Of a stretch of 64,000 bases of DNA, positions 1 through 9,979 are shown one piece after another. The translations under genes and the position numbers were made by a program. Source of the stretch: Parabacteroides distasonis (GTDB taxonomy: Bacteria; Bacteroidota; Bacteroidia; Bacteroidales; Tannerellaceae). The stretch covers positions 1 to 64,000 of the forward strand of contig SUXM01000012.1 in assembly GCA_015060925.1 (NCBI GenBank). The letters are read 5' to 3'. Under the pieces are notes generated by a model that was given only the letters and a program-made list of their open reading frames with translations, had not been told where the DNA came from and did no database searches. Position 1 is the stretch's first letter. Each line of letters begins with the position of its first letter.

Positions 1-135
1 GAATATCTGAAACTGCATATAGCCGCTCCATATCGAAACAAAAAAGTTAAAAAGTGTTTTATGAGAATAGACAATAATACAAATAGACCAACAGGTTTAG
101 TTTATCCCATTGGCTATATACCCAAAGCGGACTAA
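1..135 (+). CDS. C-terminal end of an unidentified protein, cut by the window edge
   Basis: Frame 1 is open from the first base to a TAA at 133-135, giving 44 residues that end in YPIGYIPKAD. The composition (Lys/Arg/Tyr rich, no low-complexity run) looks protein-like. A good Rho-independent terminator on the same strand follows within 31 bases, which is what the end of a real + strand gene should look like. I do not recognise the family. The 44 residues could also be open by chance, so confidence is moderate. Confidence 0.45.
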   Translation, partial: EYLKLHIAAPYRNKKVKKCFMRIDNNTNRPTGLVYPIGYIPKAD

Positions 136-165
136 ACTTATTTTTGCTTTGACAGCGCAAAATAT

Positions 166-217
166 GCTGGCGAAAAAAGAAATCATTGCAACTTCTCTTT
201 TCGTCAGCATTTTTTTA
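166..217 (+). terminator. Rho-independent terminator of the upstream gene
   Basis: An 11-base inverted repeat (GCTGGCGAAAA at 166-176, TTTTCGTCAGC at 198-208, one G-T pair) is followed by a run of T at 210-216. It lies just after the stop at 135. Confidence 0.6.
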
Positions 218-225
218 TACCTTTG
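218..225 (+). promoter_or_regulatory. Orphan -7 box, TACCTTTG
   Basis: This is an exact match to the Bacteroidetes -7 consensus TAnnTTTG, directly after the terminator and pointing right. The only reading frame downstream (from the ATG at 229 to 473) is AT-rich, looks non-coding and would start almost on the transcription start. Its target is unclear; it may serve an unannotated small RNA or be fortuitous. Confidence 0.3.
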
Positions 226-474
226 TGATGTCGGAAGTGAAAGAAAATAGAAATAATCACCTACTACGACAGAAAATTTTGTTGTGGTATTTTTGCATTA
301 CCATTTTCTTAAATCTCCGATTTTGTATGCAAATTGTATGTGATAATAATTTAGCAATACGCTTAAATGTTGATATAATACATTGGCAAACAAGCAGATA
401 TTTAAGGTTGGTAGATTGGGATATAATTTACAAGCAGACAATTGCAAATTCTGCGTTTTTTATTTATTATTGAA

Positions 475-1230
475 TTACTCTGTTAATGCTTTGCGTGTTT
501 TTTGGGGATATTTTCTGAAAAAGCTCCACCATTTTAGTTTCAATACCCCAAAGAGGGCTTCTCCAAAGATAGAAGAATTCATCTTGGATGTTCCCAATAC
601 ACGGTTGATAAAGATGATGGGGACTTCGATTATCTTAAAACCACATTGGTAAGCGGTAAATTTCATTTCTATCTGAAATGCATATCCTTTAAAGTGAATC
701 TTATCCAATTCAACTGTTTCAAGCACCTCCCGGCGATAGCATTTGAAACCGGCTGTTGTGTCTTGAACCTGCATGCCTGTCACCATCCGTACATAGACAG
801 AGGCAAAATAGGACATCAAAACTCGTCCCAATGGCCAGTTCACCACATTCACCCCATTACAATACCGAGAACCGACTGCGACATCGCCTCCCTGTTCCGT
901 ACAAGCGGCATACAATTTAGGTAGATCATTCGGATTGTGGCTAAAATCGGCATCCATCTCAAAAATAAAATCATACTTATGCTCAATGGCCCATTTGAAA
1001 CCACAGATATAAGCTGTACCCAATCCCAATTTACCTTTCCGTTCCACCATGAACAGACGCTCCGGAAACTCTTTTTGCATACGTTTCACTATATCCGCTG
1101 TTCCATCAGGTGAACCATCATCTATAATCAAAATATGAAATTCTTTCTCTAAGCCAAATACAGCTCGAATAATGTTCTCAATGTTTTCCTTCTCGTTATA
1201 AGTAGGAATAATCACAATGCTATCAGACAT
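475..1230 (-). CDS. Glycosyltransferase family 2, polyprenol-phosphate mannosyltransferase type (251 aa)
   Basis: Likely transfers a sugar (mannose in the classical family) from a nucleotide donor to a polyprenyl phosphate at the inner face of the cytoplasmic membrane, making the lipid-linked donor for envelope glycosylation. GT-A features are clear: IIPTYNEKENI at residues 7-17, IIDDGSPDGT at 35-44 and the DxD-type metal site MDADFSH at 92-98. The protein stops after the catalytic domain, without the C-terminal membrane helices of DPM1/GtrB-type enzymes, as in the short bacterial and eukaryotic Dpm1 form. It has its own promoter about 70 bases upstream and is separated from the peptidase gene by 98 bases. 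The donor sugar cannot be read from the sequence. Confidence 0.85.
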   Translation of the reverse strand: MSDSIVIIPTYNEKENIENIIRAVFGLEKEFHILIIDDGSPDGTADIVKRMQKEFPERLFMVERKGKLGLGTAYICGFKWAIEHKYDFIFEMDADFSHNPNDLPKLYAACTEQGGDVAVGSRYCNGVNVVNWPLGRVLMSYFASVYVRMVTGMQVQDTTAGFKCYRREVLETVELDKIHFKGYAFQIEMKFTAYQCGFKIIEVPIIFINRVLGTSKMNSSIFGEALFGVLKLKWWSFFRKYPQKTRKALTE

Positions 1231-1298
1231 ACAATCTTTATAAGTTGATATTTAACTTTTCGACTATTGCCTTTACAATAATCTTATCAATAATGCAT

Positions 1299-1328
1299 CA
1301 AAGTTACACTTTTTTCCCAATAAACCAA
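1299..1328 (-). promoter_or_regulatory. Promoter of the GT2 gene
   Basis: On the minus strand TAACTTTG (1306 to 1299) matches the -7 consensus, with TTG (1328 to 1326) exactly 19 bases upstream as the -33 element. The 5' UTR is about 65 bases. Confidence 0.55.
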
Positions 1329-2933
1329 TTATTCTTTGATTCTCTGGAAATCGGCCTTCTCTGTCCACTTAGGCATTTCATCATTATTGGCAATCACCAA
1401 TCCGATACTGAACATCAAATTTAGATTTTCCATCGCTCCATCAAAATCCCACCATGATTCATCATACTCATCATTCGGTTGATGATAACGATAAACTTTC
1501 GGTTTAGCCTCCTCTTTGGCTTTATCAACAAAATCATTACCACCTCTTACCAATACTGTGGGGACTCCCTTTTTTACAAAATTAAAATGATCTGAACGGA
1601 AATAACTTCCTGAAGGATCATCCGTAACTACACGTACACGACGTCCTTGAGCAGCCGCCATAGCTACAACTAAAGCATCGGTATCCGTCTTTCCGGCAGC
1701 ACGTAAAGTAACATCATGTGTACGTCCAGCCGGAGCTGCACCATCAAAGTTCAAATTAATAGCCGTTTTGGAAAGAGGGAAAAGCGGATGTTCGCAATAA
1801 TGTTGTGAACCTAACAGTCCACATTCTTCCGATGTGACAGCAACAAACACAAAAGAGCGACGAGGTTTAATGGGTAATGCCTTATACTTCTTGGCTAGAA
1901 GCATCAATGCTGCCACTCCTGATGCGTTATCACTCGCACCATTGTAAATGCTATCACCATTAATCGGTGTACCAATACCAAAGTGATCCCAATGAGCTGT
2001 GCATACAATATATTCATCTTTCAAATCCGTACCTGGAAGCACAGCTGCGACATTATGAGACTCCCCTACTGTCATCTTCACATCCAACACCACTTTACTT
2101 TTAGCTTTCATTACAAAACTTTTAAAGCCGGGTTTCTTGGCTGCTTCTATAGTTTGCTCAAAATCCACACCACTCAATTCAAAAATTTTACGACAGGCAT
2201 CTTCATGTAACCAAGCCTCCATTCCCAATTCATCTTTGTTCATATCATCCGAACAAAGTGCAATATTGGTCTGCACATGAGAAGACTGACACACTTCCCA
2301 TCCATAAGAGGCTGCCGGTTTATTATGGATAACCCATACCCCAGCTGCACCTTGACGTTTAGCCTCTTCAAACTTGTAAGTCCAACGTCCGTAATAGGTC
2401 ATATTTCGTCCACGGAAAAGAGAGGCATCATAATATCCCGGATCATTTACCATGGCTATAACAATCTTACCCTTTACATCAATTCCTTCATAATCATTCC
2501 ATCCATATTCAGGAGCATTGATACCAAATCCACAAAAAACCAAATCAGTCGTAGGAATCACCACCTTTTCTGCCCCCCGGTTGGTCCAAACCACAATATC
2601 ATCGGAAAATTGCAAATCCACGTTTCCTTTCGCACATTTTACCCGAATCCGATTTTTCTCCGGACGTGTATATGTGGCAATCTCTCGCACCGGTTGGAAA
2701 TAACTCTCGCCATTGGCAGGCAACAATCCTAACTTCTTGAACTCATCTGCTATGTAGTGGATTGTTTTTGTTTCATACTCCGTCAGAGGTTTCCTTCCTC
2801 CAAATGCATCCGAGCTCAACGTTTTGATCCTTTCTTTAAAAAAGGCAAGCTCCTCTTCATGATTTTGCGCCACCAATGAAAAACAGGAAGAGGCAAGAAC
2901 CAATCCTAATAAAATAATAAATCTCTTATCCAT
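1329..2933 (-). CDS. Exported M28-family zinc aminopeptidase with PA domain (534 aa)
   Basis: Secreted or periplasmic metallopeptidase that removes N-terminal residues from peptides. The start is placed at the ATG at 2933 because it gives a clean signal peptide (MDKRFIILLGLVLASSC..., cleavage near VAQ at 21-23); a TTG six codons earlier adds only an acidic tail. A PA-type insert lies around residues 125-240. The M28 co-catalytic zinc ligands are all visible: His in TAHWDHFG (about 314), Asp in GASDNASG (about 335), Glu-Glu in TSEECG (about 369), Asp in NFDGA (about 397) and His in RSDHFNF. The C-terminus is typical of the family. The Cys in the leader (ASSC) could alternatively make it a lipoprotein. 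It is divergent from mfd; peptide specificity is unknown. Confidence 0.88.
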   Translation of the reverse strand: MDKRFIILLGLVLASSCFSLVAQNHEEELAFFKERIKTLSSDAFGGRKPLTEYETKTIHYIADEFKKLGLLPANGESYFQPVREIATYTRPEKNRIRVKCAKGNVDLQFSDDIVVWTNRGAEKVVIPTTDLVFCGFGINAPEYGWNDYEGIDVKGKIVIAMVNDPGYYDASLFRGRNMTYYGRWTYKFEEAKRQGAAGVWVIHNKPAASYGWEVCQSSHVQTNIALCSDDMNKDELGMEAWLHEDACRKIFELSGVDFEQTIEAAKKPGFKSFVMKAKSKVVLDVKMTVGESHNVAAVLPGTDLKDEYIVCTAHWDHFGIGTPINGDSIYNGASDNASGVAALMLLAKKYKALPIKPRRSFVFVAVTSEECGLLGSQHYCEHPLFPLSKTAINLNFDGAAPAGRTHDVTLRAAGKTDTDALVVAMAAAQGRRVRVVTDDPSGSYFRSDHFNFVKKGVPTVLVRGGNDFVDKAKEEAKPKVYRYHQPNDEYDESWWDFDGAMENLNLMFSIGLVIANNDEMPKWTEKADFQRIKE

Positions 2934-2959
2934 TTCTTCAAACAATTGCAATAATTATG

Positions 2960-2967
2960 CAAATATA
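2960..2967 (-). promoter_or_regulatory. -7 box of the M28 peptidase gene
   Basis: TATATTTG on the minus strand, 27 bases upstream of the ATG at 2933. It sits almost back to back with the mfd promoter. No convincing -33 element is seen. Confidence 0.45.
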
Positions 2968-2980
2968 TAGACAAATATCC

Positions 2981-2988
2981 TACCTTTG
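2981..2988 (+). promoter_or_regulatory. -7 box of the mfd-men operon
   Basis: TACCTTTG, a perfect TAnnTTTG match, 20 bases before the TTG at 3008. Transcription would begin at about 2995, downstream of the ATG at 2957, so that ATG cannot be the translation start from this promoter. Confidence 0.6.
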
Positions 2989-3007
2989 TACAAATTTTCA
3001 TTTTACA

Positions 3008-6000
3008 TTGGAAGTTCAAGATTTACTAAAGCTATATGCAACTCATCCACAGGTCGTTGCATTAAATACCCTGCTAAAAAGTAAAAAGTCCCGCAATATC
3101 TTTTTAAAAGGACTAAGTGGTTCAGGGGCCGCAATGACGATTGCTTCTCTTTTTTCAAAAAGAAGGGGAAACTATGTCTGTATCTTAAATGATTTAGAGG
3201 AAGCCGGTTATTTTTATCACGATTTAATCCAACTGATCGGTGGCGACGGTATCTACTTCTTTCCTTCGGCCTACCGGCGTGCGATTAAATATGGGCATGT
3301 CGATCCGGCAAACGAAATTTTACGAACAGAGGTACTAAGTACCTTACAAGATCCGACTGCTCCTTTTGTAATTGTCACTTATCCCGATGCTTTAGCCGAG
3401 AAGGTTATCTCACGGGAGATATTGAAAGAAAACACTCTCAAAATCAGTGTCGGAGAAAAAGTCGACAATATGTTCGTCTCAGACGTGTTGGATGAATATG
3501 GATTTGAACAAGTTGACTACGTATATGAACCCGGACAATATGCAATCCGAGGAAGTATTCTTGATGTCTTCTCTTTCTCGTATGAGTTCCCATACCGTAT
3601 CGACTTTTTTGGAAATGAGGTAGAGACAATCCGTTCCTTTGATGTAGAGACACAGCTTTCCAAGGAGAGATTAGACAGTATCTATATTGTTCCGGAAATG
3701 ACAAAAGGGAATCGAACCAACTCCTCCCTTTTAGACTCATTGCCTTCCCAAACAGTTTTAATTTGTAAAGATCTTGCTTGGGTCAAAGAACGGATCAGTG
3801 GGATATGGAATGAAGAACCGATTATAGGAGATGAAGAATCATTCTCAGATATAGAGGAGATGCGGAAAAAGTTGGAGGATGGTGAAACATTCTTGCGAAC
3901 GGCCCTCAACTTCTGCCGGATACATATAGGAACCCGTCCTACCGGCGTAGCTGAAGCTACCATCACATTCTCAACAGAAGTTCAACCTATTTATCATAAA
4001 AACTTCGATTTGGTCTGTGCCTCATTCTCGAAATATTTAGAGAATGGATATACCCTCTATCTCTTGAGCGATGTAGAAAAACAGGCCACTCGTATTCGAT
4101 CTATTTTTGAAGATCGTGAAGAAAATATTCCTTTCACGTTTGTCAATAAAACAATCCACGAGGGCTTTACGGATGAGACACTCCGTATCTGTCTTTTCAC
4201 CGACCATCAGTTGTTTGACCGTTTCCATAAATTTAACCTCAAAAGCGATAAAGCAAGAAGTGGAAAAATCTCCTTGTCTTTAAAGGAACTGAACCAATTT
4301 ACCACCGGTGATTACATTGTGCACATTGACCACGGTGTCGGCCAGTTTGGAGGTTTAGTGCGCACAGAAGTGAACGGTAAGATGCAGGAGGCAATCAAAC
4401 TGATTTATCAGAATCATGACATCATATTTGTCAGTATCCACTCGCTCCATAAACTTTCTAAATACAAAGGGAAAGACAGTGGAGAGCCTCCCAAGTTAAG
4501 TAAATTAGGTACAGGAGCTTGGGAAAAGATGAAAGAACGAACCAAATCAAAGGTAAAAGATATTGCCCGTGATTTGATTCTTCTTTATTCGAAACGCAGA
4601 CAAGAAAAAGGATTTGCCTACAGTCCGGACAGTTTTATGCAACACGAACTGGAAGCAAGTTTCATCTATGAAGACACACCGGATCAGATGAAAGCTACTT
4701 CCGATGTCAAAACCGATATGGAGAGTGAACGTCCGATGGATCGCCTAATCTGTGGGGATGTAGGTTTTGGGAAAACAGAAGTTGCCATGCGTGCAGCCTT
4801 TAAAGCAGTGGCAGACAATAAACAGGTAGCGGTATTGGTTCCGACAACAGTACTGGCATTCCAACATTACCAATCGTTTACCGAACGGTTGAAAAATTTC
4901 CCCTGCCGAATCGATTATATCAGTCGGGCTCGTACAACCAAAGAAATTAAAGCGACTCTCAAAGCCCTCAAAGAAGGTGAAGTGAATATCATCATCGGTA
5001 CCCATCGAATTGTCGGGAAAGATGTTGTGTTCAAAGATTTAGGACTATTAATTATTGACGAAGAACAAAAATTCGGGGTTTCTGTAAAAGAAAAGTTGCG
5101 TCAATTGAAAGCCAATGTAGATACATTGACAATGACAGCAACTCCAATACCTCGTACATTGCAATTTTCTTTGATGGGAGCACGTGATCTTTCCAGTATC
5201 ACAACGCCTCCTCCTAACCGTTATCCGGTACAGACCGAGGTGGAACGATTCAATCCGGATATCATACGTGAGGCTATCAATTTTGAGATGAGCCGAAACG
5301 GCCAAGTCTTCTTCATCAATAACCGTATTCAAAACATCTATGAGATGGAGGCATTGGTCAAACGAGAAGTACCGGATGCCCGCATTGCTGTCGGACATGG
5401 CCAAATGGATCCAGAGAAATTGGAAAAGACAATTCTTGACTTTGTCAATTATGAATATGACGTATTGATTGCTACCAGTATTGTAGAAAGCGGTATTGAC
5501 GTACCCAATGCCAATACGATTATAATCAACAATGCCCAACAATTCGGACTATCTGATCTGCACCAGCTACGAGGACGTGTCGGAAGAAGTAACCGGAAAG
5601 CCTTCTGTTATCTTCTATCACCACCACTATCCAGCCTTACCCAAGAGGCTCGCCGCCGTTTGCAAGCAATAGAGAACTTCTCTGAATTGGGTAGCGGTAT
5701 CCATATAGCCATGCAGGATTTGGATATTCGTGGAGCCGGTAATATGTTAGGAGCCGAACAAAGTGGTTTTATCGCAGATTTAGGTTATGAAACCTATCAA
5801 AAAATCTTGGAAGAAGCGGTAGAAGAATTAAAAACGGAAGAATTTGCAGGATTATATTCAGATGCAACCGATAAGCATATCGACACTGGTAAAGAATATG
5901 TGAGAGAAACACATATCGAAAGTGATTTGGAACTGATGTTCCCTCCAACTTACATACCAAACGATTCCGAACGAGTTTCTCTTTATCGGGAATTGGATAA

Positions 6001-6355
6001 AATGGAGGAAGAACGTGACATCCTTGCTTTCACCGAACGGTTGAAAGACCGTTTCGGTAAAATACCGAAAGAGGGAAAAGAGCTGATTCGAGTGGTTCGT
6101 TTACGCCGAATGGCGAAGAGATTGGGAATGGAAAAAATTGTCTTGAAAAAAGGGCAAATGAATCTTTTCCTTGTTTCCAATCCGGATAGTCCTTACTATC
6201 AAAGTGAGGCGTTCGACAAACTTCTCAGATTTATCCAAAAACATCCGCGCGAATGTAACCTCCGGGAACAAAATGGTAAACGAAGTATTATTATAAAGAA
6301 TGTGCAGACGGTAGAAACAGCCTGCTGCCATTTGGAAGAAATTGAGAAAATATAA
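3008..6355 (+). CDS. mfd: Transcription-repair coupling factor Mfd (1115 aa)
   Basis: DNA translocase that removes RNA polymerase stalled at lesions and recruits UvrA for nucleotide excision repair. Domains in order: UvrB-like N-terminal module (about 1-330), RNA-polymerase-interacting Tudor-like domain starting at GDYIVHIDHGVGQFGG (about 435), RecG-like helicase core with Walker A GDVGFGKTE (about 583), DEEQ box (about 683), TATPIPRTL and a QLRGRVGRS motif, then the C-terminal TRCF domain. The first in-frame ATG (2957) lies upstream of the promoter, so the TTG at 3008 (LEVQDLLKLY...) is the likely start and fits the usual N-terminus of Bacteroidales Mfd. It is the first gene of a seven-gene operon, 13 bases before the acyl-CoA ligase gene. 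Confidence 0.95.
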   Translation: MEVQDLLKLYATHPQVVALNTLLKSKKSRNIFLKGLSGSGAAMTIASLFSKRRGNYVCILNDLEEAGYFYHDLIQLIGGDGIYFFPSAYRRAIKYGHVDPANEILRTEVLSTLQDPTAPFVIVTYPDALAEKVISREILKENTLKISVGEKVDNMFVSDVLDEYGFEQVDYVYEPGQYAIRGSILDVFSFSYEFPYRIDFFGNEVETIRSFDVETQLSKERLDSIYIVPEMTKGNRTNSSLLDSLPSQTVLICKDLAWVKERISGIWNEEPIIGDEESFSDIEEMRKKLEDGETFLRTALNFCRIHIGTRPTGVAEATITFSTEVQPIYHKNFDLVCASFSKYLENGYTLYLLSDVEKQATRIRSIFEDREENIPFTFVNKTIHEGFTDETLRICLFTDHQLFDRFHKFNLKSDKARSGKISLSLKELNQFTTGDYIVHIDHGVGQFGGLVRTEVNGKMQEAIKLIYQNHDIIFVSIHSLHKLSKYKGKDSGEPPKLSKLGTGAWEKMKERTKSKVKDIARDLILLYSKRRQEKGFAYSPDSFMQHELEASFIYEDTPDQMKATSDVKTDMESERPMDRLICGDVGFGKTEVAMRAAFKAVADNKQVAVLVPTTVLAFQHYQSFTERLKNFPCRIDYISRARTTKEIKATLKALKEGEVNIIIGTHRIVGKDVVFKDLGLLIIDEEQKFGVSVKEKLRQLKANVDTLTMTATPIPRTLQFSLMGARDLSSITTPPPNRYPVQTEVERFNPDIIREAINFEMSRNGQVFFINNRIQNIYEMEALVKREVPDARIAVGHGQMDPEKLEKTILDFVNYEYDVLIATSIVESGIDVPNANTIIINNAQQFGLSDLHQLRGRVGRSNRKAFCYLLSPPLSSLTQEARRRLQAIENFSELGSGIHIAMQDLDIRGAGNMLGAEQSGFIADLGYETYQKILEEAVEELKTEEFAGLYSDATDKHIDTGKEYVRETHIESDLELMFPPTYIPNDSERVSLYRELDKMEEERDILAFTERLKDRFGKIPKEGKELIRVVRLRRMAKRLGMEKIVLKKGQMNLFLVSNPDSPYYQSEAFDKLLRFIQKHPRECNLREQNGKRSIIIKNVQTVETACCHLEEIEKI

Positions 6356-6368
6356 CAACAAGAATTAT

Positions 6369-8270
6369 ATGAAAAAAACAATTATTGATCTTTTTGAAAA
6401 TTCGGTTAAGCTATATCCGAATAATCCTTTCTTATGGGAAAAAACAACAAAGTTTGAACCTACAACCTATAAACAGGTTCAAGAACAGGTCTATCAAGTA
6501 GCAGCCGGATTAATGGCTCTTGGAGTAAAAAAAGGTGACAATATGGCCCTTTTATCTGAAGGTCGCAATGCTTGGATCATCGGGGAGTTGGCGATGTTTT
6601 ACGCAGGAGCAACCAATGTTCCCCTTTCTATCAAACTGGAAGAGGCCAACGATCTTTTATTCCGTCTTGTTCATGCCGATGTCAAATACATCATGGTATC
6701 AGGAAACCAATTAAAAAAAATCCGTTCAATCATGGACAAACTTCCTTTGGTAGAAAAAGTGATTGTCTTTGACGAATTAAATGAATATCAAGAAAAAGAG
6801 ATAAGCTGGTCTGAAGTCGTTCGATTAGGAAAAGAATTCTTAGCCAATCATTCAATGGAAGAATTTCTTGCTGTTGGACAATCTTTACAAAACGATGATT
6901 ATGCAACGATCACCTATACTTCAGGAACAACAGCCGATCCGAAAGGGGTGATTTTAACTCACCGTAATTATACTGCCAATGTAGAACAATCTCTGTCCTG
7001 TATGGATATTGACGATACATGGAGGACATTAATCATCTTGCCTCTTGACCATTGTTTCGCTCATGTAGTTGGTTTCTATATCTTTATGTCTAAAGGAGCA
7101 TCTGTGGCAACTGTAAAGGTTGGACGTACCCCTTTGGAAACTTTGAAAAATATTCCAATAAACATCAAAGAATTCAAACCACATTTGATTCTTAGTGTTC
7201 CGGCATTGGCCAAAAATTTCAAGAAGAACATTGAACAGGGTATTCGTGCACAAGGCAAAAACGTAGTACGTCTTTTTAAATGTGCTTTAAAGATTGGATA
7301 TATCTATAATGGAAACGGAGGAGAAGACAAAGGTCGTGGTTTCCGTTGCTTGTTGAAACCTTTCGTCAACCTGTTTGATAAGATCCTATTCAGCAAAGTA
7401 CGTGAAAACTTCGGAGGACACCTCAAATTCTTCATTGGTGGAGGTGCGTTATTGGATAAAGATCTGCAAAAATTCTATTACGCAATCGGGCTGCCCATGT
7501 ACCAAGGTTACGGATTAAGCGAAGCAACCCCTGTTATCTCAACCAATGGTCCAAGACGCCATACATTCGGTAGCAGTGGTGTACTCGTTCGTCCTTTGGA
7601 ACTAAAGATTTGTGATGCAGATGGAAAAGAACTTCCTACCGGAGAAAAGGGAGAAATCGTAATCCATGGAGAAAACGTAATGGCCGGTTATTGGAAGAAT
7701 CCGGTTTCTACCGCAGAAACTGTTCGTAACGGTTGGTTATATACCGGTGATATGGGATATATGGGACATGACGGTCTTCTTTACGTATTAGGTCGCTTCA
7801 AGAGTTTGTTAATTGGTAGTGATGGAGAAAAATATAGTCCGGAAGGTATTGAAGAGGCTTTGGTTGAACACTCTTCTTGTATTGATCAATTGATCCTTTA
7901 CAACAATCAGAACCCCTATACGGTTGCTTTGATAGTTCCGAACAAAGAGCATTTGAAGAGACATCTTTCACACCAGAATTTAGATCTTTCATCTGAAAAA
8001 GGACGTGAGGAGGCAATTCGAATCATCCAATCACAGATTGACCGTTTCCGCAAAGGTGGAGATTTAGCAACTCTGTTCCCGGATCGTTGGTTACCATCTA
8101 CCTTTGCAGTGTTGCCAGAACCATTCACCGAACAAAACGGAATGGTGAATAGCACAATGAAGATTGTTCGTGGAAAGATTGAAAAGGCATACGCTTCTCG
8201 TATCGAACATCTTTATACGGCTGAAGGAAAGAATATCTTAAGTGAAGAAAACAAGAACTCATTGATTTAA
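6369..8270 (+). CDS. Long-chain fatty acid-CoA ligase, AMP-forming (633 aa)
   Basis: Activates a carboxylic acid, probably a long-chain fatty acid, with ATP and CoA through an acyl-adenylate. ANL-superfamily motifs are present: P-loop YTSGTTADPKG (about 182), GYGLSEATPVIS, YTGDMGYMGHDGLLYVLGR and a C-terminal hinge; the catalytic Lys is probably the one in NSTMKIVRGK. The start is the ATG at 6369 (MKKTIIDLFENS); an earlier ATG at 6342 overlaps the end of mfd. The length fits the FadD15/LACS type. It sits between mfd and menD with 13- and 15-base gaps, so it is co-transcribed with menaquinone genes, but a direct role in menaquinone synthesis is not implied by the sequence. Confidence 0.87.
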   Translation: MKKTIIDLFENSVKLYPNNPFLWEKTTKFEPTTYKQVQEQVYQVAAGLMALGVKKGDNMALLSEGRNAWIIGELAMFYAGATNVPLSIKLEEANDLLFRLVHADVKYIMVSGNQLKKIRSIMDKLPLVEKVIVFDELNEYQEKEISWSEVVRLGKEFLANHSMEEFLAVGQSLQNDDYATITYTSGTTADPKGVILTHRNYTANVEQSLSCMDIDDTWRTLIILPLDHCFAHVVGFYIFMSKGASVATVKVGRTPLETLKNIPINIKEFKPHLILSVPALAKNFKKNIEQGIRAQGKNVVRLFKCALKIGYIYNGNGGEDKGRGFRCLLKPFVNLFDKILFSKVRENFGGHLKFFIGGGALLDKDLQKFYYAIGLPMYQGYGLSEATPVISTNGPRRHTFGSSGVLVRPLELKICDADGKELPTGEKGEIVIHGENVMAGYWKNPVSTAETVRNGWLYTGDMGYMGHDGLLYVLGRFKSLLIGSDGEKYSPEGIEEALVEHSSCIDQLILYNNQNPYTVALIVPNKEHLKRHLSHQNLDLSSEKGREEAIRIIQSQIDRFRKGGDLATLFPDRWLPSTFAVLPEPFTEQNGMVNSTMKIVRGKIEKAYASRIEHLYTAEGKNILSEENKNSLI

Positions 8271-8285
8271 ACATTCAGCTAAATC

Positions 8286-9956
8286 ATGTATTCAGATAAG
8301 AAAAACATCTTGCAACTTGCGGCTTTGCTTATTGAGCATAATGTAAAGAAAATAGTCTTATGCCCAGGAAGCCGCAACTCTCCTATTGTGCAGACAATTG
8401 CCAATCATCCTTTCTTCTCCTGTTATTCAGTAGCAGACGAAAGAAGTGCCGCATTTTTTGCCATAGGTTTGGCATTGCATGGTGGACAACCGGCCGCTAT
8501 CTGTTGTACTTCAGGTAGCGCCCTCCTGAATATCCATCCGGCAGTATCTGAAGCGTTCTACCAACAAGTGCCTTTAGTGGTCATATCTGCTGACCGCCCA
8601 AGTGCATGGATCGGACAAATGGATGGACAAACTCTCCCGCAACCGGGGGTCTTCGGTTCTATCATTAAGAGATCTGTTCAGTTACCGGAAGTACATACCG
8701 AAGAAGATGAATGGTATTGTAACCGTCTCATCAATGAAGCCCTACTTGAATTAAATCATCACGGGAAAGGGCCGGTACACATCAATGTTCCGATTTCCGA
8801 ACCGTTATTCAACTTTACAACAAAGGAACTTCCAAAAGTGCGTGTCATCACCCGATACCAAGGATTGAACGTATATGATAGGGAATACAACAGCCTTATT
8901 GACCGACTCAACAAATACAACCGCCGGATGATCATTGCTGGACAGATGAATCTCATTTACCTGTTTGAGAAGAAATATTCCAAACTGCTCTACAAACATT
9001 TTGTTTGGCTGACCGAACACATCGGCAATAAAACCGTTCCAGGTATTCCGGTTAAGAATTTTGACACAGCTTTGTATGCCTTACCGGAAGAGAAATTGGA
9101 AAAGATGACTCCTGATTTGGTGATAACTTATGGAGGACACATCGTATCCAAACGTCTCAAACAGTTCTTGCGTAAACATCCTCCTCGTGAACACTGGCAT
9201 GTTTCATTAGATGGTGAAGTTGCAGACCTTTTCGGAACTTTAACCACGGTCATCGAAATGGATCCTTTTGAGTTCTTGGAAAAGATTGCGTACCTGTTGG
9301 AGAACCGTACATCAGAGTTTCCCCGTACTTGGGAATACCATACCCGAAACATCCCCGAACCCGAATTTGCCTATTCTGAAATGGCTGCCATCGGTGCATT
9401 GATCAAATCATTGCCCAAACCGTCAGCTTTGCATTTAGGGAACAGCTCCTCTGTTCGATATGCCCAGCTCTATACGTTACCAGAAGAGGTTGAAGTTTGT
9501 TGCAACCGGGGTATCAACGGTATTGAAGGTTCACTCTCCACTGCTATCGGATACTCCGTCTGTTCAGACAAACTGAATTTTGCCGTAGTAGGTGATCTCA
9601 GTTTCTTCTACGACATGAATGCACTTTGGAATACCAACTTTGGTTGTAACCTACGTATTCTCATGTTAAACAACGGAGGAGGCGAAATCTTCCATACATT
9701 ACCAGGGTTAGAAATGGGAAGTAAGACTCATCAGTTTGTAACTGCCAGCCACAAAACAACAGCCAAAGGATGGGCTGAAGAACGAGGATTCACCTATTTC
9801 TCTGTACACAACAGTGAGGAATTGGCTGCTGCCATGGAGTCATTCACGCAACCAACCCCACATCATCAACCGATGTTCATGGAGGTATTTACTGATGCGG
9901 AAGAAGATACTCGTCTGCTCAAATCCTATTATCACCAACTAAAAAACAACTCATAA
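8286..9956 (+). CDS. menD: MenD, SEPHCHC synthase (556 aa)
   Basis: Thiamine-diphosphate enzyme that adds 2-oxoglutarate (after decarboxylation) to isochorismate, the first committed step of menaquinone synthesis. The MenD signature CPGSRNSPI is at residues 25-33, with [13 protein letters not shown] in the pyrimidine-binding domain and the ThDP/Mg motif [14 protein letters not shown] followed by LNNGGGEIF from about residue 435. Full length for the family. Menaquinone is the electron carrier to fumarate in these anaerobes. The isochorismate synthase (MenF) that supplies its substrate is not encoded next to it. Confidence 0.96.
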   Translation: MYSDKKNILQLAALLIEHNVKKIVLCPGSRNSPIVQTIANHPFFSCYSVADERSAAFFAIGLALHGGQPAAICCTSGSALLNIHPAVSEAFYQQVPLVVISADRPSAWIGQMDGQTLPQPGVFGSIIKRSVQLPEVHTEEDEWYCNRLINEALLELNHHGKGPVHINVPISEPLFNFTTKELPKVRVITRYQGLNVYDREYNSLIDRLNKYNRRMIIAGQMNLIYLFEKKYSKLLYKHFVWLTEHIGNKTVPGIPVKNFDTALYALPEEKLEKMTPDLVITYGGHIVSKRLKQFLRKHPPREHWHVSLDGEVADLFGTLTTVIEMDPFEFLEKIAYLLENRTSEFPRTWEYHTRNIPEPEFAYSEMAAIGALIKSLPKPSALHLGNSSSVRYAQLYTLPEEVEVCCNRGINGIEGSLSTAIGYSVCSDKLNFAVVGDLSFFYDMNALWNTNFGCNLRILMLNNGGGEIFHTLPGLEMGSKTHQFVTASHKTTAKGWAEERGFTYFSVHNSEELAAAMESFTQPTPHHQPMFMEVFTDAEEDTRLLKSYYHQLKNNS

Positions 9957-9979
9957 AAATATCATTCATATTTGTCATT

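Noticed and set aside
229-473. 81-codon frame after the TACCTTTG box
   Set aside because: AT-rich, dominated by Phe/Tyr/Ile, no family resemblance, and its ATG is only four bases after the -7 box, so it would lie before or at the transcription start.
2957-3007. ATG at 2957 as the mfd start
   Set aside because: It is upstream of the only good promoter and adds 17 residues not expected in Mfd.
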